DNA from: Agitococcus lubricus
GTDB taxonomy: Bacteria > Pseudomonadota > Gammaproteobacteria > Pseudomonadales > Moraxellaceae
Direction of reading: 5' to 3'
Length of the DNA: 64,000 nt
Assembly (NCBI RefSeq): GCF_003051055.1
Contig: NZ_QAON01000011.1
Location: forward strand, 61,175-125,174
The position numbers and the translations under genes are program-made. Below the pieces are notes generated by a model, which saw only the letters and a list, made by a program, of their open reading frames with translations, searched no databases and had not been told where the DNA came from. Positions within the stretch are counted from its first letter, which is position 1, and each line of letters opens with the position of its first letter. Of the stretch, positions 9,035 to 17,493 are shown piece by piece.

Positions 9035-9859
9035 ATGAACAGTAAAAAGCATAATTTATTAGCCTTAGCACTCGTCATCCCCACGCTATTCAGCCCGTTA
9101 TTGGTTTGGGCACATGGTGATGAACACCTTGATCCCAACATGAAAGTCGATAACCCGATTACGGCACAGACACAAGCCGTTGGCCAACAAGGTATGCCTA
9201 GAGATGTGAGTCGGACGATTGAAATTGGCATGAACGACATGCTGCGTTTTAACCCTGATAATCTGTTAGTGAAGCAGGGCGAAACGATACGGTTGCGAAT
9301 CACCAATAACGGCAAAATCCCCCATGAATTTGTGTTGGGTACGCGTGACGAAATTATGCAGCATGCCCAGATGATGAAATCGATGCCAACGATGGTGCAT
9401 AGCAGTGCCAATATCGCTCATGTGTTGCCGAGTAAAAGTACGGATATTATCTGGCAATTTAGTCAGGCGGGTGAGTTTGTCTTTGCCTGTCTGATTCCTG
9501 GCCATTTACCCGCAGGCATGGAAGGAAAAATCACGGTTACCGCCAGCCCTGAACAATCCTCCAGCGCGACACCCGTTGCTGCAACAGAGCTAAAAACTGA
9601 AGCCACGGACACCACGACCGCTGTCGATGATCGCTATACCCAAGGCGAAATTCGCAAAGTGGATACTGCCCAAGGCAAACTGACGATTAAACATGGCGAC
9701 ATCAAAAATCTGGGTATGCTTGGCATGACGATGGTCTTTCGTGTCAAAGATCCTGCAATGGTAAAAACCGTCAAGGCAGGTGATGCGGTGCAGTTTGTCG
9801 TTGAGTTAGAGAAAGGGCTAATGGTGATTACAGAGTTAAAGAAAGTCACAGGCAAATAA
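9035..9859 (+). CDS. Cupredoxin-CusF fusion periplasmic copper protein
   Basis: A 274-residue exported protein. Start is ATG 9035, preceded by AGGAG at 9021; an upstream in-frame start at 8933 would place the signal peptide inside the chain. After the signal (LALALVIPTLFSPLLVWA) comes a plastocyanin-like domain (about 60-170) with a complete type 1 set: H97, C152, H157, M162. A Thr/Glu-rich linker leads to a CusF-like domain (about 205-274) with HGDIKNLGM and GMTM; the Trp that stacks on Cu(I) in E. coli CusF is replaced by Met. It follows the oxidase and is a likely copper carrier for it. Confidence 0.85.
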   Translation: MNSKKHNLLALALVIPTLFSPLLVWAHGDEHLDPNMKVDNPITAQTQAVGQQGMPRDVSRTIEIGMNDMLRFNPDNLLVKQGETIRLRITNNGKIPHEFVLGTRDEIMQHAQMMKSMPTMVHSSANIAHVLPSKSTDIIWQFSQAGEFVFACLIPGHLPAGMEGKITVTASPEQSSSATPVAATELKTEATDTTTAVDDRYTQGEIRKVDTAQGKLTIKHGDIKNLGMLGMTMVFRVKDPAMVKTVKAGDAVQFVVELEKGLMVITELKKVTGK

Positions 9860-9936
9860 AGTAGAGTGATGACATTATGTGGAGTTTAAAAGAATATCGC
9901 CGCAAATTACGACAATAACGCTGGAATAATGAGTAT

Positions 9937-10446
9937 TTGAATGGTAAATGGAATTATATGCAGTCCATTGAAGAGTTAGGACGGTATAGCATCATTGTTG
10001 GTTACGCCCAATATCTGAACGCAAAATCCGTCCTTGATGTGGGGTGTGGTGATGGTAATTTGATACGTTTACTTCCATTAATGGAGTCTTATGTGGGCAT
10101 TGACATGAGTCGGATTGCTTTGGCGAAGGCTCAAGAAGTAATGGACATACGGCCTAACTACTGCCTTATTGAAGCAGATTTTGACGCATACGTACCAACT
10201 AATAAATTTGACCTAATCGTTTTTGGTGAAAGTCTTTATTACAGCAAACATCCTTTACAAACGCTGGTCTCATATCAAGATGCCCTTGCTAAGGGTGGTC
10301 ATTGCGTCATATCTATGTACAAAAACTTGAAGGCACCACCTGTTTGGGATATGGTTATTGAAATCTTTGATATTGTGGATGAAACGCATATCCAGCAAAA
10401 AAACCAAGGATGGATAAGTCGCCTTTTAATTCCCAAACAAAAATAA
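9937..10446 (+). CDS. Class I SAM-dependent methyltransferase, possibly 5'-truncated
   Basis: A 169-residue Rossmann methyltransferase: SAM motif I at SVLDVGCGDGN, motif II acid in YVGIDMS, and FDLIVFGESLYY. Start is given as TTG 9937. The upstream codons in the same frame also look like this protein (RWNNEY, a W-x3-Y motif before GKWNY), but a TAA at 9916-9918 separates them from an ATG at 9877 (MWSLKEYRRKLRQ). It may therefore be a pseudogene with one nonsense change, or start weakly at TTG. Substrate unknown; it sits between copper and cobalt/nickel genes without an obvious link. Confidence 0.6.
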   Translation: MNGKWNYMQSIEELGRYSIIVGYAQYLNAKSVLDVGCGDGNLIRLLPLMESYVGIDMSRIALAKAQEVMDIRPNYCLIEADFDAYVPTNKFDLIVFGESLYYSKHPLQTLVSYQDALAKGGHCVISMYKNLKAPPVWDMVIEIFDIVDETHIQQKNQGWISRLLIPKQK

Positions 10447-10492
10447 AAGGCGAAAGGATTTTTTCAAAGAGCGAAAACCAAATTAATCCTTG

Positions 10493-10768
10493 TTATTTGA
10501 GGTAAGACCGCAGCACAGTAAGTACTTGCTCTAGATCCTCATGGCGTTGCTGTGGGGATATGTCATCTGTACCTAAATGCTCGCGGATGTGTCCTTCCAG
10601 CACCTCAGTCATCAAGCCATTCACAGCCCCACGAATTGCGGCAATCTGTTGCAGAATTGCTGAACAGTCCGCCGCTTGCTCTATCGCTTTTTCTATTGCC
10701 TCAGCCTGTCCCTTAATACGGCGTACGCGAGTCAGCAACTGTTTTTTGTTCTTGATGGTATGAGACAT
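10493..10768 (-). CDS. dmeR: CsoR/RcnR-family metal repressor, probably DmeR
   Basis: A 91-residue all-helical repressor of the CsoR/RcnR/FrmR family (KNKKQLLTRVRRIKGQAEAIEKAIE). The sensing Cys is in AADCSAIL (about residue 35) and a His is in LEGHIREHLG (about 60), matching the RcnR/DmeR cobalt-nickel set rather than the Cys-His-Cys of copper CsoR. It is divergent from a CDF exporter, with an RcnR-like operator between them. It should release DNA on binding Co(II) or Ni(II). A formaldehyde-type FrmR is the main alternative; the neighbour argues against it. Confidence 0.82.
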   Translation of the reverse strand: MSHTIKNKKQLLTRVRRIKGQAEAIEKAIEQAADCSAILQQIAAIRGAVNGLMTEVLEGHIREHLGTDDISPQQRHEDLEQVLTVLRSYLK

Positions 10769-10797
10769 GACTTCCTCTTTCTTAGTTTATTAAAGTA

Positions 10798-10812
10798 TAC
10801 TGGGGTATAGTA
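10798..10812. promoter_or_regulatory. RcnR/DmeR-type operator
   Basis: TACTGGGGTATAGTA: a G-tract flanked by TACT and AGTA inverted arms, the layout of RcnR operators (TACT-G tract-AGTA). It lies between the divergent dmeR and dmeF starts and is the natural site for shared repression. Confidence 0.75.
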
Positions 10813-10842
10813 TATTTGATTGGGTTATGAGGATAAAGGTAT

Positions 10843-11763
10843 ATGCAGTCTTCTGTCGAAAATTGGCGGCATTCGCACGTCTTTAATGAGGGTAATCCTC
10901 TCGCGGAGAGAAACACTCGCTGGGCTGTCGCCTTGACGGCCATCATGATGACGGTCGAAATCATTGGCGGATGGGTATTTAATTCAATGGCGTTGTTGGC
11001 TGATGGTTGGCACATGAGCTCGCACACTTTGGCGTTGGGGCTTTCGGTATTGGCCTACAGCGCAGCCAGACGTTTTGCCCACGATAAACGCTTTGCTTTT
11101 GGTACATGGAAAATTGAGGTGCTGGCAGGCTATAGCAGTGCGATGTTGTTAGTGGGGGTGGCTATATTGATGCTCTATCAGTCTGCTGAACGTCTCATCT
11201 CACCAACACCCATCCACTATGATCAAGCTATTGCTATTGCCGTGGTTGGCCTATGCGTCAATCTTGCCTGTGCATGGCTGTTGAAGGATGGTCACGACCA
11301 TCACCATCACGACGACCACGATCATCATCATGACCACCATCATGACTTGAATCTGAGATCAGCCTATCTGCATGTGGTAGCCGATGCAGCAACATCCGTG
11401 CTCGCCATTTTCGCGCTATTTGGCGGTAAGCTTTGGGGAGCAAGCTGGCTCGATCCGCTCATGGGGATAGTCGGTGCTGGACTGGTTGCCACATGGGCGT
11501 ATGGGCTGCTGCGCGATACGGGGCGTGTATTGCTGGATGCCGAGATGGACGCTCCTGTTGTGGCTGAAATCCACGAAGTTATCGAAGCAAGCCCTATTAA
11601 GGCTGAAATCACTGATTTGCATGTTTGGCGTGTTGGCAAAGGCAAATACGCCTGCATCCTCTCACTGGCAGTTACTGAGGTTGTTGAGCCTGATTACTTC
11701 AGGCGACAAATAAGCATTCATGAAGAACTGGTGCATGTGACGGTAGAAGTGAACAAGTACTGA
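10843..11763 (+). CDS. dmeF: CDF cobalt/nickel exporter DmeF
   Basis: A 306-residue cation diffusion facilitator, inner membrane, exporting divalent metals against protons. Six helices are discernible. Metal-site acids and His are in LLADGWHMSSHTLALG and HVVADAATSV. Between helices IV and V lies a His-rich loop (about residues 146-166, HDHHHHDDHDHHHD). The short cytoplasmic domain ends in LVHVTVEV. The N-terminal extension NWRHSHVFNEGNPLAERNTRWAV matches DmeF proteins. The divergent DmeR-like repressor supports Co/Ni specificity, so this module does a different job from the copper genes around it. Confidence 0.88.
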   Translation: MQSSVENWRHSHVFNEGNPLAERNTRWAVALTAIMMTVEIIGGWVFNSMALLADGWHMSSHTLALGLSVLAYSAARRFAHDKRFAFGTWKIEVLAGYSSAMLLVGVAILMLYQSAERLISPTPIHYDQAIAIAVVGLCVNLACAWLLKDGHDHHHHDDHDHHHDHHHDLNLRSAYLHVVADAATSVLAIFALFGGKLWGASWLDPLMGIVGAGLVATWAYGLLRDTGRVLLDAEMDAPVVAEIHEVIEASPIKAEITDLHVWRVGKGKYACILSLAVTEVVEPDYFRRQISIHEELVHVTVEVNKY

Positions 11764-11811
11764 TTAGAGCGATGCGCTTTACACACGATGAAAAAGCACG
11801 TGCTTGTCTAA

Positions 11812-12225
11812 TTAACCACAGTGCTTTCCTGTAACGACACCTTCAAGCCCACTCAATATGGGACAGTCTGGTGACTGGTCGCCGTGGCAGCCAGTCACCA
11901 GATAATTCAAGGCATCACGCATTTCTGTGAGTTCAGTGATGCGTTGTTGCAGTTCAGCGACATGGCGTTCGGCAATCGCTTTAACATCGGCACTAGCGCG
12001 TTCCTGATCTTGCCATAATGACAACAACTCTTTGAGCTGTTCCATAGAAAAACCAAGATTACGGGCGCGTTTGATAAAACGTAATACATGCAAGTCTTTG
12101 TCGCGGTAGATACGATAGCCTGCATCGCTACGCATGCTTTCTGGCAACAGGCCGATGCTTTCGTAATAGCGTATCATCTTCGCCGATATCTGGGTCTGTT
12201 TCGCGGCATCACCAATATTCATCAT
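11812..12225 (-). CDS. cueR: CueR-type copper-sensing MerR activator
   Basis: A 137-residue MerR-family regulator. N-terminal winged helix (MMNIGDAAKQTQISAKMIRYYESIGLL), a long dimerisation helix, and a metal loop with two Cys in TGCHGDQSPDCPIL (about residues 113-123), as in CueR. A further Cys near the C-terminus (TGKHCG) is also common. It lies 8 bases after copA, so copA-cueR form one operon, and CueR-style promoters are present before copA and copZ. It should activate them when Cu(I) or Ag(I) binds. Confidence 0.92.
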   Translation of the reverse strand: MMNIGDAAKQTQISAKMIRYYESIGLLPESMRSDAGYRIYRDKDLHVLRFIKRARNLGFSMEQLKELLSLWQDQERASADVKAIAERHVAELQQRITELTEMRDALNYLVTGCHGDQSPDCPILSGLEGVVTGKHCG

Positions 12226-12233
12226 CTTACCCC

Positions 12234-14480
12234 TTAAGTATTAACCACATTCTTGACCGAGCTACGTTGACTAACAGGTCGCCAGCGACGCAGTAGCAGG
12301 GCATTGGAGACGACGCTAACACTACTGAACGCCATCGCTGCCCCCGCTATGATCGGGTTCAATAAGCCCATCGCGGCCAACGGAATACCAATCAAATTAT
12401 AGATAAATGCCCAAAACAGATTTTGTCTAATCTTGTTGTAGGTGCGCCGTGAAATATCTAAGGCATCCGCTACTCGGGCAGGATCACCGTGCATCAGGGT
12501 AATCCCTGCGGTGTGCATGGCGACATCTGTCCCCGTACTCATGGCAATACCGACATCGGCAGTCGCTAGTGCGGGCGCGTCATTGATACCATCACCGACC
12601 ATCGCGACAACATAGCCTTCAGCTTTGAAGGCATTGACGATAGAGGCTTTATCCGCAGGTAAAACGTCTGCCATCATGCAGTCAATACCGAGTTCATGCG
12701 CCACGACAGTAGCACTAGCGACATTATCGCCTGTGATGAGCGCGGTTTTAATACCCATCGTCTGCAATTGCTGCACTGCTCGTTGAGCACTGGCTTTGAT
12801 CTGATCGCCAAATGCAAACCCACCTACTAATACGGCAGAAGAGGATTCGATGCAGGCCAGCCAAGAAATAGTGCGTCCTTGTTGTATCCATTGCTGCGTA
12901 GTCGTGGTAACGGCTGTTGTGTCTATACCCAATTCCTGCATAAGTCGGCTATTGCCTAAATACAGGGACACCTGACCCATCCGCCCAGTAATACCTCGTC
13001 CTGCGAGTGCTTTAATATCAGTCACGAGACTAATATCAATAGCTAACTCCTGCGCTTTGTCGATAACGGCTCTCGCCAAAGGGTGTTCACTGCCTGTCTG
13101 CAAGGACGCAGCCAAATGCAATAAGGCGTGGTCATCGCCATTTATCGCGTGTAATCCAACGATTTTAGGTTTGCCTTCTGTCAATGTTCCTGTTTTATCG
13201 AAGGCGACCATTGTCACTCGATGAGCAGTCTCTAATGCTTCTGCATCTTTAATCAAAATGCCGTACTGAGCACCAATACCCGTGCCTGCCATAATCGCGG
13301 TCGGTGTTGCCAAACCAAGCGCACAAGGACAAGCAATGACCAAGACGGCGACGGCATTGATAATCGCTAGTTGAACATCACTGCTGATGACCCACCACGC
13401 AATAAATGTAGCGAGGGCAATGACGATGACAACAGGGACAAACACTTCACTCACTTTATCGACGAGCCGCTGAATAGGGGCTTTAGCCGCTTGGGCATTT
13501 TCCACCAGTCGAATGATTTTGGCTAATGTGCTTTCTGTTGCCATCGCAGTGGTTTCAACAAGCAGCAAGCCATCGCTATTAATAGAGCCGCCAATGACCT
13601 GATCGCCGATTTCTTTAGCAACGGGTAGGCTTTCACCCGTCATAAAGGACTCATCTACATGGCTACTGCCTTCTTTGATAACACCATCGACAGCTACGCG
13701 CTCGCCAGCACGAACGACGACTAAATCGCCAAGACGGACATGGGCAATCCCAATGTCTTGTTCTATCCCTGCACGCCGTACACGCGCAAACTCAGGTTTA
13801 AGTGCTTGCAAGGCGCGAATAGCGGAAGTGGTTTGCCGTTTGGCGCGGGTCTCTAGCCATTTACCCAGCAACACGAGGGTAATCACTACAGCAGACGCTT
13901 CAAAGTACAAGTGTGGCATACCTGTATTCGCATGGAACAACTGATAGACGCTTAACCCATAGCCTGCGCTAGTTCCCAAGGCGACCAGCAAATCCATATT
14001 ACCCGCCCGTGCTGCCAATGCTTTCCAGCCAGACCGATAAAAACGTGCCCCTAGCCAGAATTGAACCACTGTTGCCAGCAGCCATTGAATCCAGCCTGAT
14101 AACATCCAATGTATGCCAAATACTGACAACAGCATGGGTGCTATCAGTGGCAGAGAGAGAGCCATCCCCCACATGACTTTTAACCACTCGCTATCTGATT
14201 GTACGTTGCCATCATTGACAACCGTGTCTGTAGACAAAGCGGCGTGATAACCGATTTTTTGCACCGCTGCAATTAATTGTTCTGGCGTAACGCCGCCGTC
14301 AATACTTTGCACGGTTGCTGTTTCAGTGGCTAAGTTGACGGTGGCCTCTTGTACACCTGAAAGCTTTTTCAGTGCTTTTTCAACACGGGCGACACAAGAA
14401 GCACACGTCATGCCCTCAACAGTAAACGAAAACTGCTGTAAGGCTATTTCAGGTGTTTTGGGCTGAGTTAAAGTATTCAT
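12234..14480 (-). CDS. copA: Cu(I)-exporting P1B-1 ATPase CopA
   Basis: A 748-residue inner-membrane ATPase that pumps Cu(I) out of the cytoplasm. One N-terminal heavy-metal domain (GMTCASC, about residues 19-25), eight membrane helices, actuator TGES, membrane metal site CPC ([13 protein letters not shown]), phosphorylation motif DKTGT, SEHP in the nucleotide domain, and hinge [10 protein letters not shown]. The C-terminal helix has [18 protein letters not shown]. The operon continues into cueR. Its promoter (14511-14541) has the long spacer of MerR-activated promoters. It differs clearly from the second ATPase at 17494. Confidence 0.95.
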   Translation of the reverse strand: MNTLTQPKTPEIALQQFSFTVEGMTCASCVARVEKALKKLSGVQEATVNLATETATVQSIDGGVTPEQLIAAVQKIGYHAALSTDTVVNDGNVQSDSEWLKVMWGMALSLPLIAPMLLSVFGIHWMLSGWIQWLLATVVQFWLGARFYRSGWKALAARAGNMDLLVALGTSAGYGLSVYQLFHANTGMPHLYFEASAVVITLVLLGKWLETRAKRQTTSAIRALQALKPEFARVRRAGIEQDIGIAHVRLGDLVVVRAGERVAVDGVIKEGSSHVDESFMTGESLPVAKEIGDQVIGGSINSDGLLLVETTAMATESTLAKIIRLVENAQAAKAPIQRLVDKVSEVFVPVVIVIALATFIAWWVISSDVQLAIINAVAVLVIACPCALGLATPTAIMAGTGIGAQYGILIKDAEALETAHRVTMVAFDKTGTLTEGKPKIVGLHAINGDDHALLHLAASLQTGSEHPLARAVIDKAQELAIDISLVTDIKALAGRGITGRMGQVSLYLGNSRLMQELGIDTTAVTTTTQQWIQQGRTISWLACIESSSAVLVGGFAFGDQIKASAQRAVQQLQTMGIKTALITGDNVASATVVAHELGIDCMMADVLPADKASIVNAFKAEGYVVAMVGDGINDAPALATADVGIAMSTGTDVAMHTAGITLMHGDPARVADALDISRRTYNKIRQNLFWAFIYNLIGIPLAAMGLLNPIIAGAAMAFSSVSVVSNALLLRRWRPVSQRSSVKNVVNT

Positions 14481-14510
14481 GATTTGCTTCCTGAGAAGAG
14501 CGATTTAGCA

Positions 14511-14541
14511 AATATCAGGCTTACCATGATGGGAAGGTCAA
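14511..14541 (-). promoter_or_regulatory. CueR-activated promoter of copA
   Basis: On the minus strand: -35 TTGACC, 19-base spacer, -10 GATATT. The spacer contains the dyad CTTCCCA-TCA-TGGTAAG. The over-long 19-base spacer with a dyad inside is the hallmark of MerR-family activation. Confidence 0.85.
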
Positions 14542-14575
14542 GCGTTTTTCTACAAAAAAATAATGAAAATAATTC

Positions 14576-14609
14576 TTGAGCTTACCACGATGGCAAGGTT
14601 CACAGTATT
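14576..14609 (+). promoter_or_regulatory. CueR-activated promoter of copZ
   Basis: TTGAGC at 14576-14581 is followed by the dyad CTTACC-ACGA-TGGCAAGG, then an AT-rich GTATTT. It aligns well with the E. coli copA promoter and with the copA promoter opposite. The exact -10 hexamer is less clear than for copA. Confidence 0.7.
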
Positions 14610-14635
14610 TCTACACCAACCCTAGGAGAGATAAA

Positions 14636-14842
14636 ATGTTCGTTATTAAAGTGAATGGTATGAGTTGTGGTCACTGCGTCAGTGCTATTACTAAAGCCTT
14701 GGCTGAACTGGACAAAACGGCCAAAATCCAAATTGACAAAGCCTCACAAACAGTCCGTTTTGATGGCGATGCCGATCAGGAGGAGGTGGTATTGGCCATT
14801 CAGGAAGCGGGGTACGATGTGGTTGAAACTACGTCAGCTTAA
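14636..14842 (+). CDS. copZ: Copper chaperone CopZ
   Basis: A 68-residue cytosolic metallochaperone with the ferredoxin-like heavy-metal fold; Cu(I) site GMSCGHC at about residues 9-15. The start is ATG 14636, preceded by TAGGAGAG; an in-frame ATG at 14588 lies inside the CueR promoter region and is rejected. It is divergent from copA with its own CueR-type promoter, and it should hand Cu(I) to the ATPase and perhaps to the Csp3-like store downstream. Confidence 0.92.
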   Translation: MFVIKVNGMSCGHCVSAITKALAELDKTAKIQIDKASQTVRFDGDADQEEVVLAIQEAGYDVVETTSA

Positions 14843-15030
14843 GAGGTTAGTCTGGCAGAGTTGCTGTGTGGCACTCTGCCATTGTTGTGATTTGCTGGGT
14901 GCAAAATACGCTAAAAACTTTAAAAAACAAAAATAAGAATTAAAGCTTCGCTAAGTACATCATCGAACATACACGCTCAGGTTATGGGTTTATGTTGCAA
15001 GCTCCCATCACAAACAATGGAATACTTAAC

Positions 15031-15360
15031 ATGTCTCATCACCAATACGCTAGTTGTATCGAAGCGTGTAACCAATGCGCTGCTACATGTGAACATTGTG
15101 CCACTTCTTGCCTAACCGAAGCCAATGTACAGCAAATGGCGAAATGTATTCAGCTCGATAGAGACTGTGCTGATATGTGCCGCCTTGCCGCTGCGCTCAT
15201 GGCGCGTAATAGTCCTTTTGCCGCACAGGTCTGTCAATTGTGCGCCACAATCTGCACGGCATGTGCCGATGAGTGTGCAAAACACGAGCATGATCACTGT
15301 CAAGAATGCGCGAAGGCTTGTCGTCACTGTGCGGAAGAATGTAGCAAAATGGCAGCTTAA
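15031..15360 (+). CDS. Cytosolic copper storage protein, Csp3-like
   Basis: A 109-residue four-helix-bundle protein with 19 Cys lining the helices (CIEACNQCAATCEHCATSC, CADMCRLAA, CQLCATICTACADEC, CQECAKACRHCAEEC), the pattern of DUF326/Csp copper-storage proteins whose tetramers bind many Cu(I) ions. There is no signal peptide with the ATG at 15031, which points to the cytosolic Csp3 class; an in-frame start at 14992 would only add a non-signal leader. It lies downstream of copZ, its likely copper donor. Confidence 0.88.
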   Translation: MSHHQYASCIEACNQCAATCEHCATSCLTEANVQQMAKCIQLDRDCADMCRLAAALMARNSPFAAQVCQLCATICTACADECAKHEHDHCQECAKACRHCAEECSKMAA

Positions 15361-15407
15361 CATTTTTGCGCTTATTCCTTTCTGTTCATGAAAATGAGTA
15401 GAAAGGG

Positions 15408-15521
15408 TGTCATTTGAGTTAACTTTTCTCAATCTATCGAAAATAACATCTAGATGACATAAATGTCATTTACACGTCATGAAGATGACAGGATAAATAC
15501 CACACAATTTGTTTGTCATTT
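15408..15521. promoter_or_regulatory. Cluster of TGTCAT/ATGACA boxes
   Basis: TGTCATTT occurs as direct repeats at 15408, 15464 and 15514. ATGACAT-AA-ATGTCAT (15454-15469) is a perfect 7-base dyad and GTCAT-GAAG-ATGAC (15476-15489) a second. These halves match the CusR/CopR box. The cluster fills the 240-base gap before the DUF2933 gene and probably drives the 15602-onward operon under CopR control. Confidence 0.6.
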
Positions 15522-15601
15522 AAGAGAGTGATAATAATTGAATTAAAAACTTTATCGTGTTCGATTTGAGTTGATTAAAACGACCACTAAGGGAAATTCC
15601 G

Positions 15602-15841
15602 ATGAATCATAGCCCATCGTTTGGGCGATCACGAGGCGCGCTAGCCATGCTGGTGATGTCGGTGGTTGCTTTATTTTTCCTGCTAGAAGAGCATCGAGCA
15701 CACATGTTGGGAGTGTTGCCGTACTTGTTTTTACTGGCCTGTCCTCTGATGCACTTGTTCATGCACCACGGCCATCATCATGGGTCGGAGCATTCTGCAC
15801 CCGATCAGCCTAAAGATAGCAGTCGTCAGGATGGAGAGTAG
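15602..15841 (+). CDS. DUF2933 small membrane protein
   Basis: A 79-residue protein with two close membrane helices (ALAMLVMSVVALFFLLEEH; LGVLPYLFLLACPLMHLFM) and a His-rich C-terminal tail (MHHGHHHGSEHS). This is the DUF2933 pattern, which is frequent in copper clusters. It is 2 bases ahead of the ICMT-like gene at 15844, so the two are co-translated. Function is unknown; the His tail may bind metal in the membrane vicinity. Confidence 0.82.
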   Translation: MNHSPSFGRSRGALAMLVMSVVALFFLLEEHRAHMLGVLPYLFLLACPLMHLFMHHGHHHGSEHSAPDQPKDSSRQDGE

Positions 15842-15843
15842 CC

Positions 15844-16491
15844 ATGCACGCCGCACATGAAGCAGCATACGGACTCTGGTCATTGGTTATCCTTAATTCA
15901 GCGGTGTTTTTGATCTTCGCCTTTAGTTTTTTCAAGCCCCAAACCAGCCGCGACTGGCGTACATTTAGCGCATTTTCGGCGTTTATTGTTGCACTGTTTG
16001 TTGAAATGTATGGCTTTCCACTGACGATTTATCTGCTCTCTGGTTGGTTGCAAGTGCGCTATCCCGAAATTGATCTTCTGTCACACGATGCGGGTCACTT
16101 ATGGTCAACCTTACTGGGCGAGAAGAGCAATCCGCATTTTGGTTTACTCCACATCGTCAGTAATGCCCTTATTATTTTAGGGTTTTGGCTACTTTCTAGC
16201 AGTTGGCATGTGCTGTATCACGCCCAACGCGCCCATACCTTAGCGATAACAGGTTCTTATGCTTACATACGCCACCCTCAATATGTGGCTTTTACATTCA
16301 TTATGTTCGGCTTTCTGTTGCAGTGGCCAACGATTTTAACCTTGTTGATGTTTCCCTTACTGATGTTTATGTATGGTCATTTGGCCATTGTCGAAGAGCG
16401 AGAAATGCAAGCCGAGTTTGGCGATAGTTATCAAGCTTATGCCGCTAAAACACCGCGCTTCTTGCCTAATCTGTCCTCAAGGACAGCCTGA
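15844..16491 (+). CDS. Isoprenylcysteine-carboxyl-methyltransferase-like membrane protein
   Basis: A 215-residue integral membrane protein with about five helices. The C-terminal half has the ICMT/PEMT signature: TGSYAYIRHPQYVAFTFIMFGFLLQWPT followed by EEREMQAEFGDSYQAYAAKTPRFLPNL, where the RHPQY and EE motifs bind S-adenosylmethionine. It is coupled to the DUF2933 gene. Such methyltransferases recur in heavy-metal clusters, with an unknown substrate. Confidence 0.82.
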   Translation: MHAAHEAAYGLWSLVILNSAVFLIFAFSFFKPQTSRDWRTFSAFSAFIVALFVEMYGFPLTIYLLSGWLQVRYPEIDLLSHDAGHLWSTLLGEKSNPHFGLLHIVSNALIILGFWLLSSSWHVLYHAQRAHTLAITGSYAYIRHPQYVAFTFIMFGFLLQWPTILTLLMFPLLMFMYGHLAIVEEREMQAEFGDSYQAYAAKTPRFLPNLSSRTA

Positions 16492-16496
16492 TATTT

Positions 16497-16516
16497 TTGT
16501 TATTTTTAACGTAGAG
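16497..16516 (+). promoter_or_regulatory. Conserved 20-base leader, copy 1
   Basis: TTGTTATTTTTAACGTAGAG precedes the 16525 gene. The same 20 bases with one change (A to C at position 6) precede cusF at 30717-30736. A looser version (TAACCTAGAGG) precedes the 24379 gene. It includes the ribosome-binding region and may be a shared translation or RNA-control element. Confidence 0.45.
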
Positions 16517-16524
16517 TGAATACC

Positions 16525-16884
16525 ATGAAACACTATACCTTGCTGTTACCGCTGATCGCTACACTCGCTATGTCTAATGCTTTTGCTGTAGACAAACCCA
16601 TGTCTGGCCCTGATATGAGTCCTGCTGATGTTAAGCACGACATGAAAGACATGAAGGATATGAATGGCATGAAAGATATGCATGAGAAGTGCATGGAGGG
16701 TGCCAAAACAGGAGAAGGCATGACTGCTAACATGGAGCAGATGCATAAAAAATGTATGGATAACATGAAAGGCATGTCCAAAGAGCCGAGCAAAAATAGC
16801 ACAACCCGCAAGCATCAGAAAAAATCGACAGCTAAACCAGCGGCCGAGCATGATCACAATCACGGTGCAGCACCTGCGCAATAA
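16525..16884 (+). CDS. Small periplasmic Met/His-rich protein
   Basis: A 119-residue exported protein. Signal peptide KHYTLLLPLIATLAMSNAFAVD, cleavage after about residue 20. The mature chain is full of DMKDMKDMNGMKDMHEKCM and MEQMHKKCMDNMKGM motifs, then a Lys-rich and His-rich tail (AEHDHNHG). Two Cys are spaced in ME/MHKKCM repeats. ATG 16525 is preferred over the GTG at 16516 because of the conserved leader. A periplasmic copper buffer is inferred; it is similar in style to the 23327 protein. Confidence 0.72.
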   Translation: MKHYTLLLPLIATLAMSNAFAVDKPMSGPDMSPADVKHDMKDMKDMNGMKDMHEKCMEGAKTGEGMTANMEQMHKKCMDNMKGMSKEPSKNSTTRKHQKKSTAKPAAEHDHNHGAAPAQ

Positions 16885-16920
16885 TCATGAAGTGGCAATG
16901 GTCAACAGTGGGAGATAGTT

Positions 16921-17421
16921 TTGAGCTCACGGTTTCCGTATCACGATGAATGCAATACGCTGCTAGAGGTTACGGTAGATCAGGCTTTTGTTCATCTCGA
17001 CGACCATTCACGGTTGACAGAACATATGAATAAGTCGTCATGGATGATGGCTGGAAGCTCTATGCAGCTGACATTCGATGCTTTGCGTGGTCAGGCTGTT
17101 GGTTCGCATATTTCCATGTCTGGACGAGTTCTTGGAGTACCTTTGTTCGTTGAAGAGATTGTCAGCGACCGAAGCCCACCCCTATCTAAAGTGTGGGAAA
17201 CTATTGGTGAGACTCGACTACTGGTGATTGGTCACTATCGCATGGGCTTTGAGTTAACCCCTAGTGTAGCGGGTTGTCAGTTACGGATATTTATTGATTA
17301 TGCTAAGCCGAAGGGTTGGCTTTCGTGGTGTTTAGGACGACTACTAGCTCGCTATTACGCTCGCTGGTGTTTACAACGCATGAAAAATGACGCAATAGAC
17401 CACTTCTCTCAGAAGCGTTAA
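16921..17421 (+). CDS. SRPBCC-family protein
   Basis: A 166-residue soluble protein with the START/Bet v1-like fold pattern: N-terminal strand and helix (TVDQAFVHLDDHSRLTEHMNKSS), a strand region with a ligand-pocket-like composition, and a long C-terminal helix (LARYYARWCLQRMKNDAIDHF). Start is TTG, supported by GGGAGA seven bases before. It lies 72 bases upstream of the second copper ATPase and may be co-transcribed. Such proteins bind hydrophobic ligands; its part in metal resistance is unknown. Confidence 0.7.
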   Translation: MSSRFPYHDECNTLLEVTVDQAFVHLDDHSRLTEHMNKSSWMMAGSSMQLTFDALRGQAVGSHISMSGRVLGVPLFVEEIVSDRSPPLSKVWETIGETRLLVIGHYRMGFELTPSVAGCQLRIFIDYAKPKGWLSWCLGRLLARYYARWCLQRMKNDAIDHFSQKR

Positions 17422-17462
17422 TCTTTGCCGCCCTGTCTGCGGCACCAATTGAATCTTGACCC

Positions 17463-17480
17463 CGCCGACCTCCGTCGGCG
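17463..17480 (+). repeat. Hairpin just before the ATPase ribosome binding site
   Basis: CGCCGAC-CTCC-GTCGGCG is a perfect 7-base GC-rich stem with a 4-base loop, ending 2 bases before ACAGGAG, the ribosome binding site of the 17494 gene. It may stabilise the mRNA or tune translation. Confidence 0.6.
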
Positions 17481-17493
17481 ACAGGAGTTTCTA

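Noticed and set aside
11281..11343. CAT/CAC repeats in dmeF
   Set aside because: They encode the His-rich loop expected in CDF exporters; no independent repeat structure is needed.
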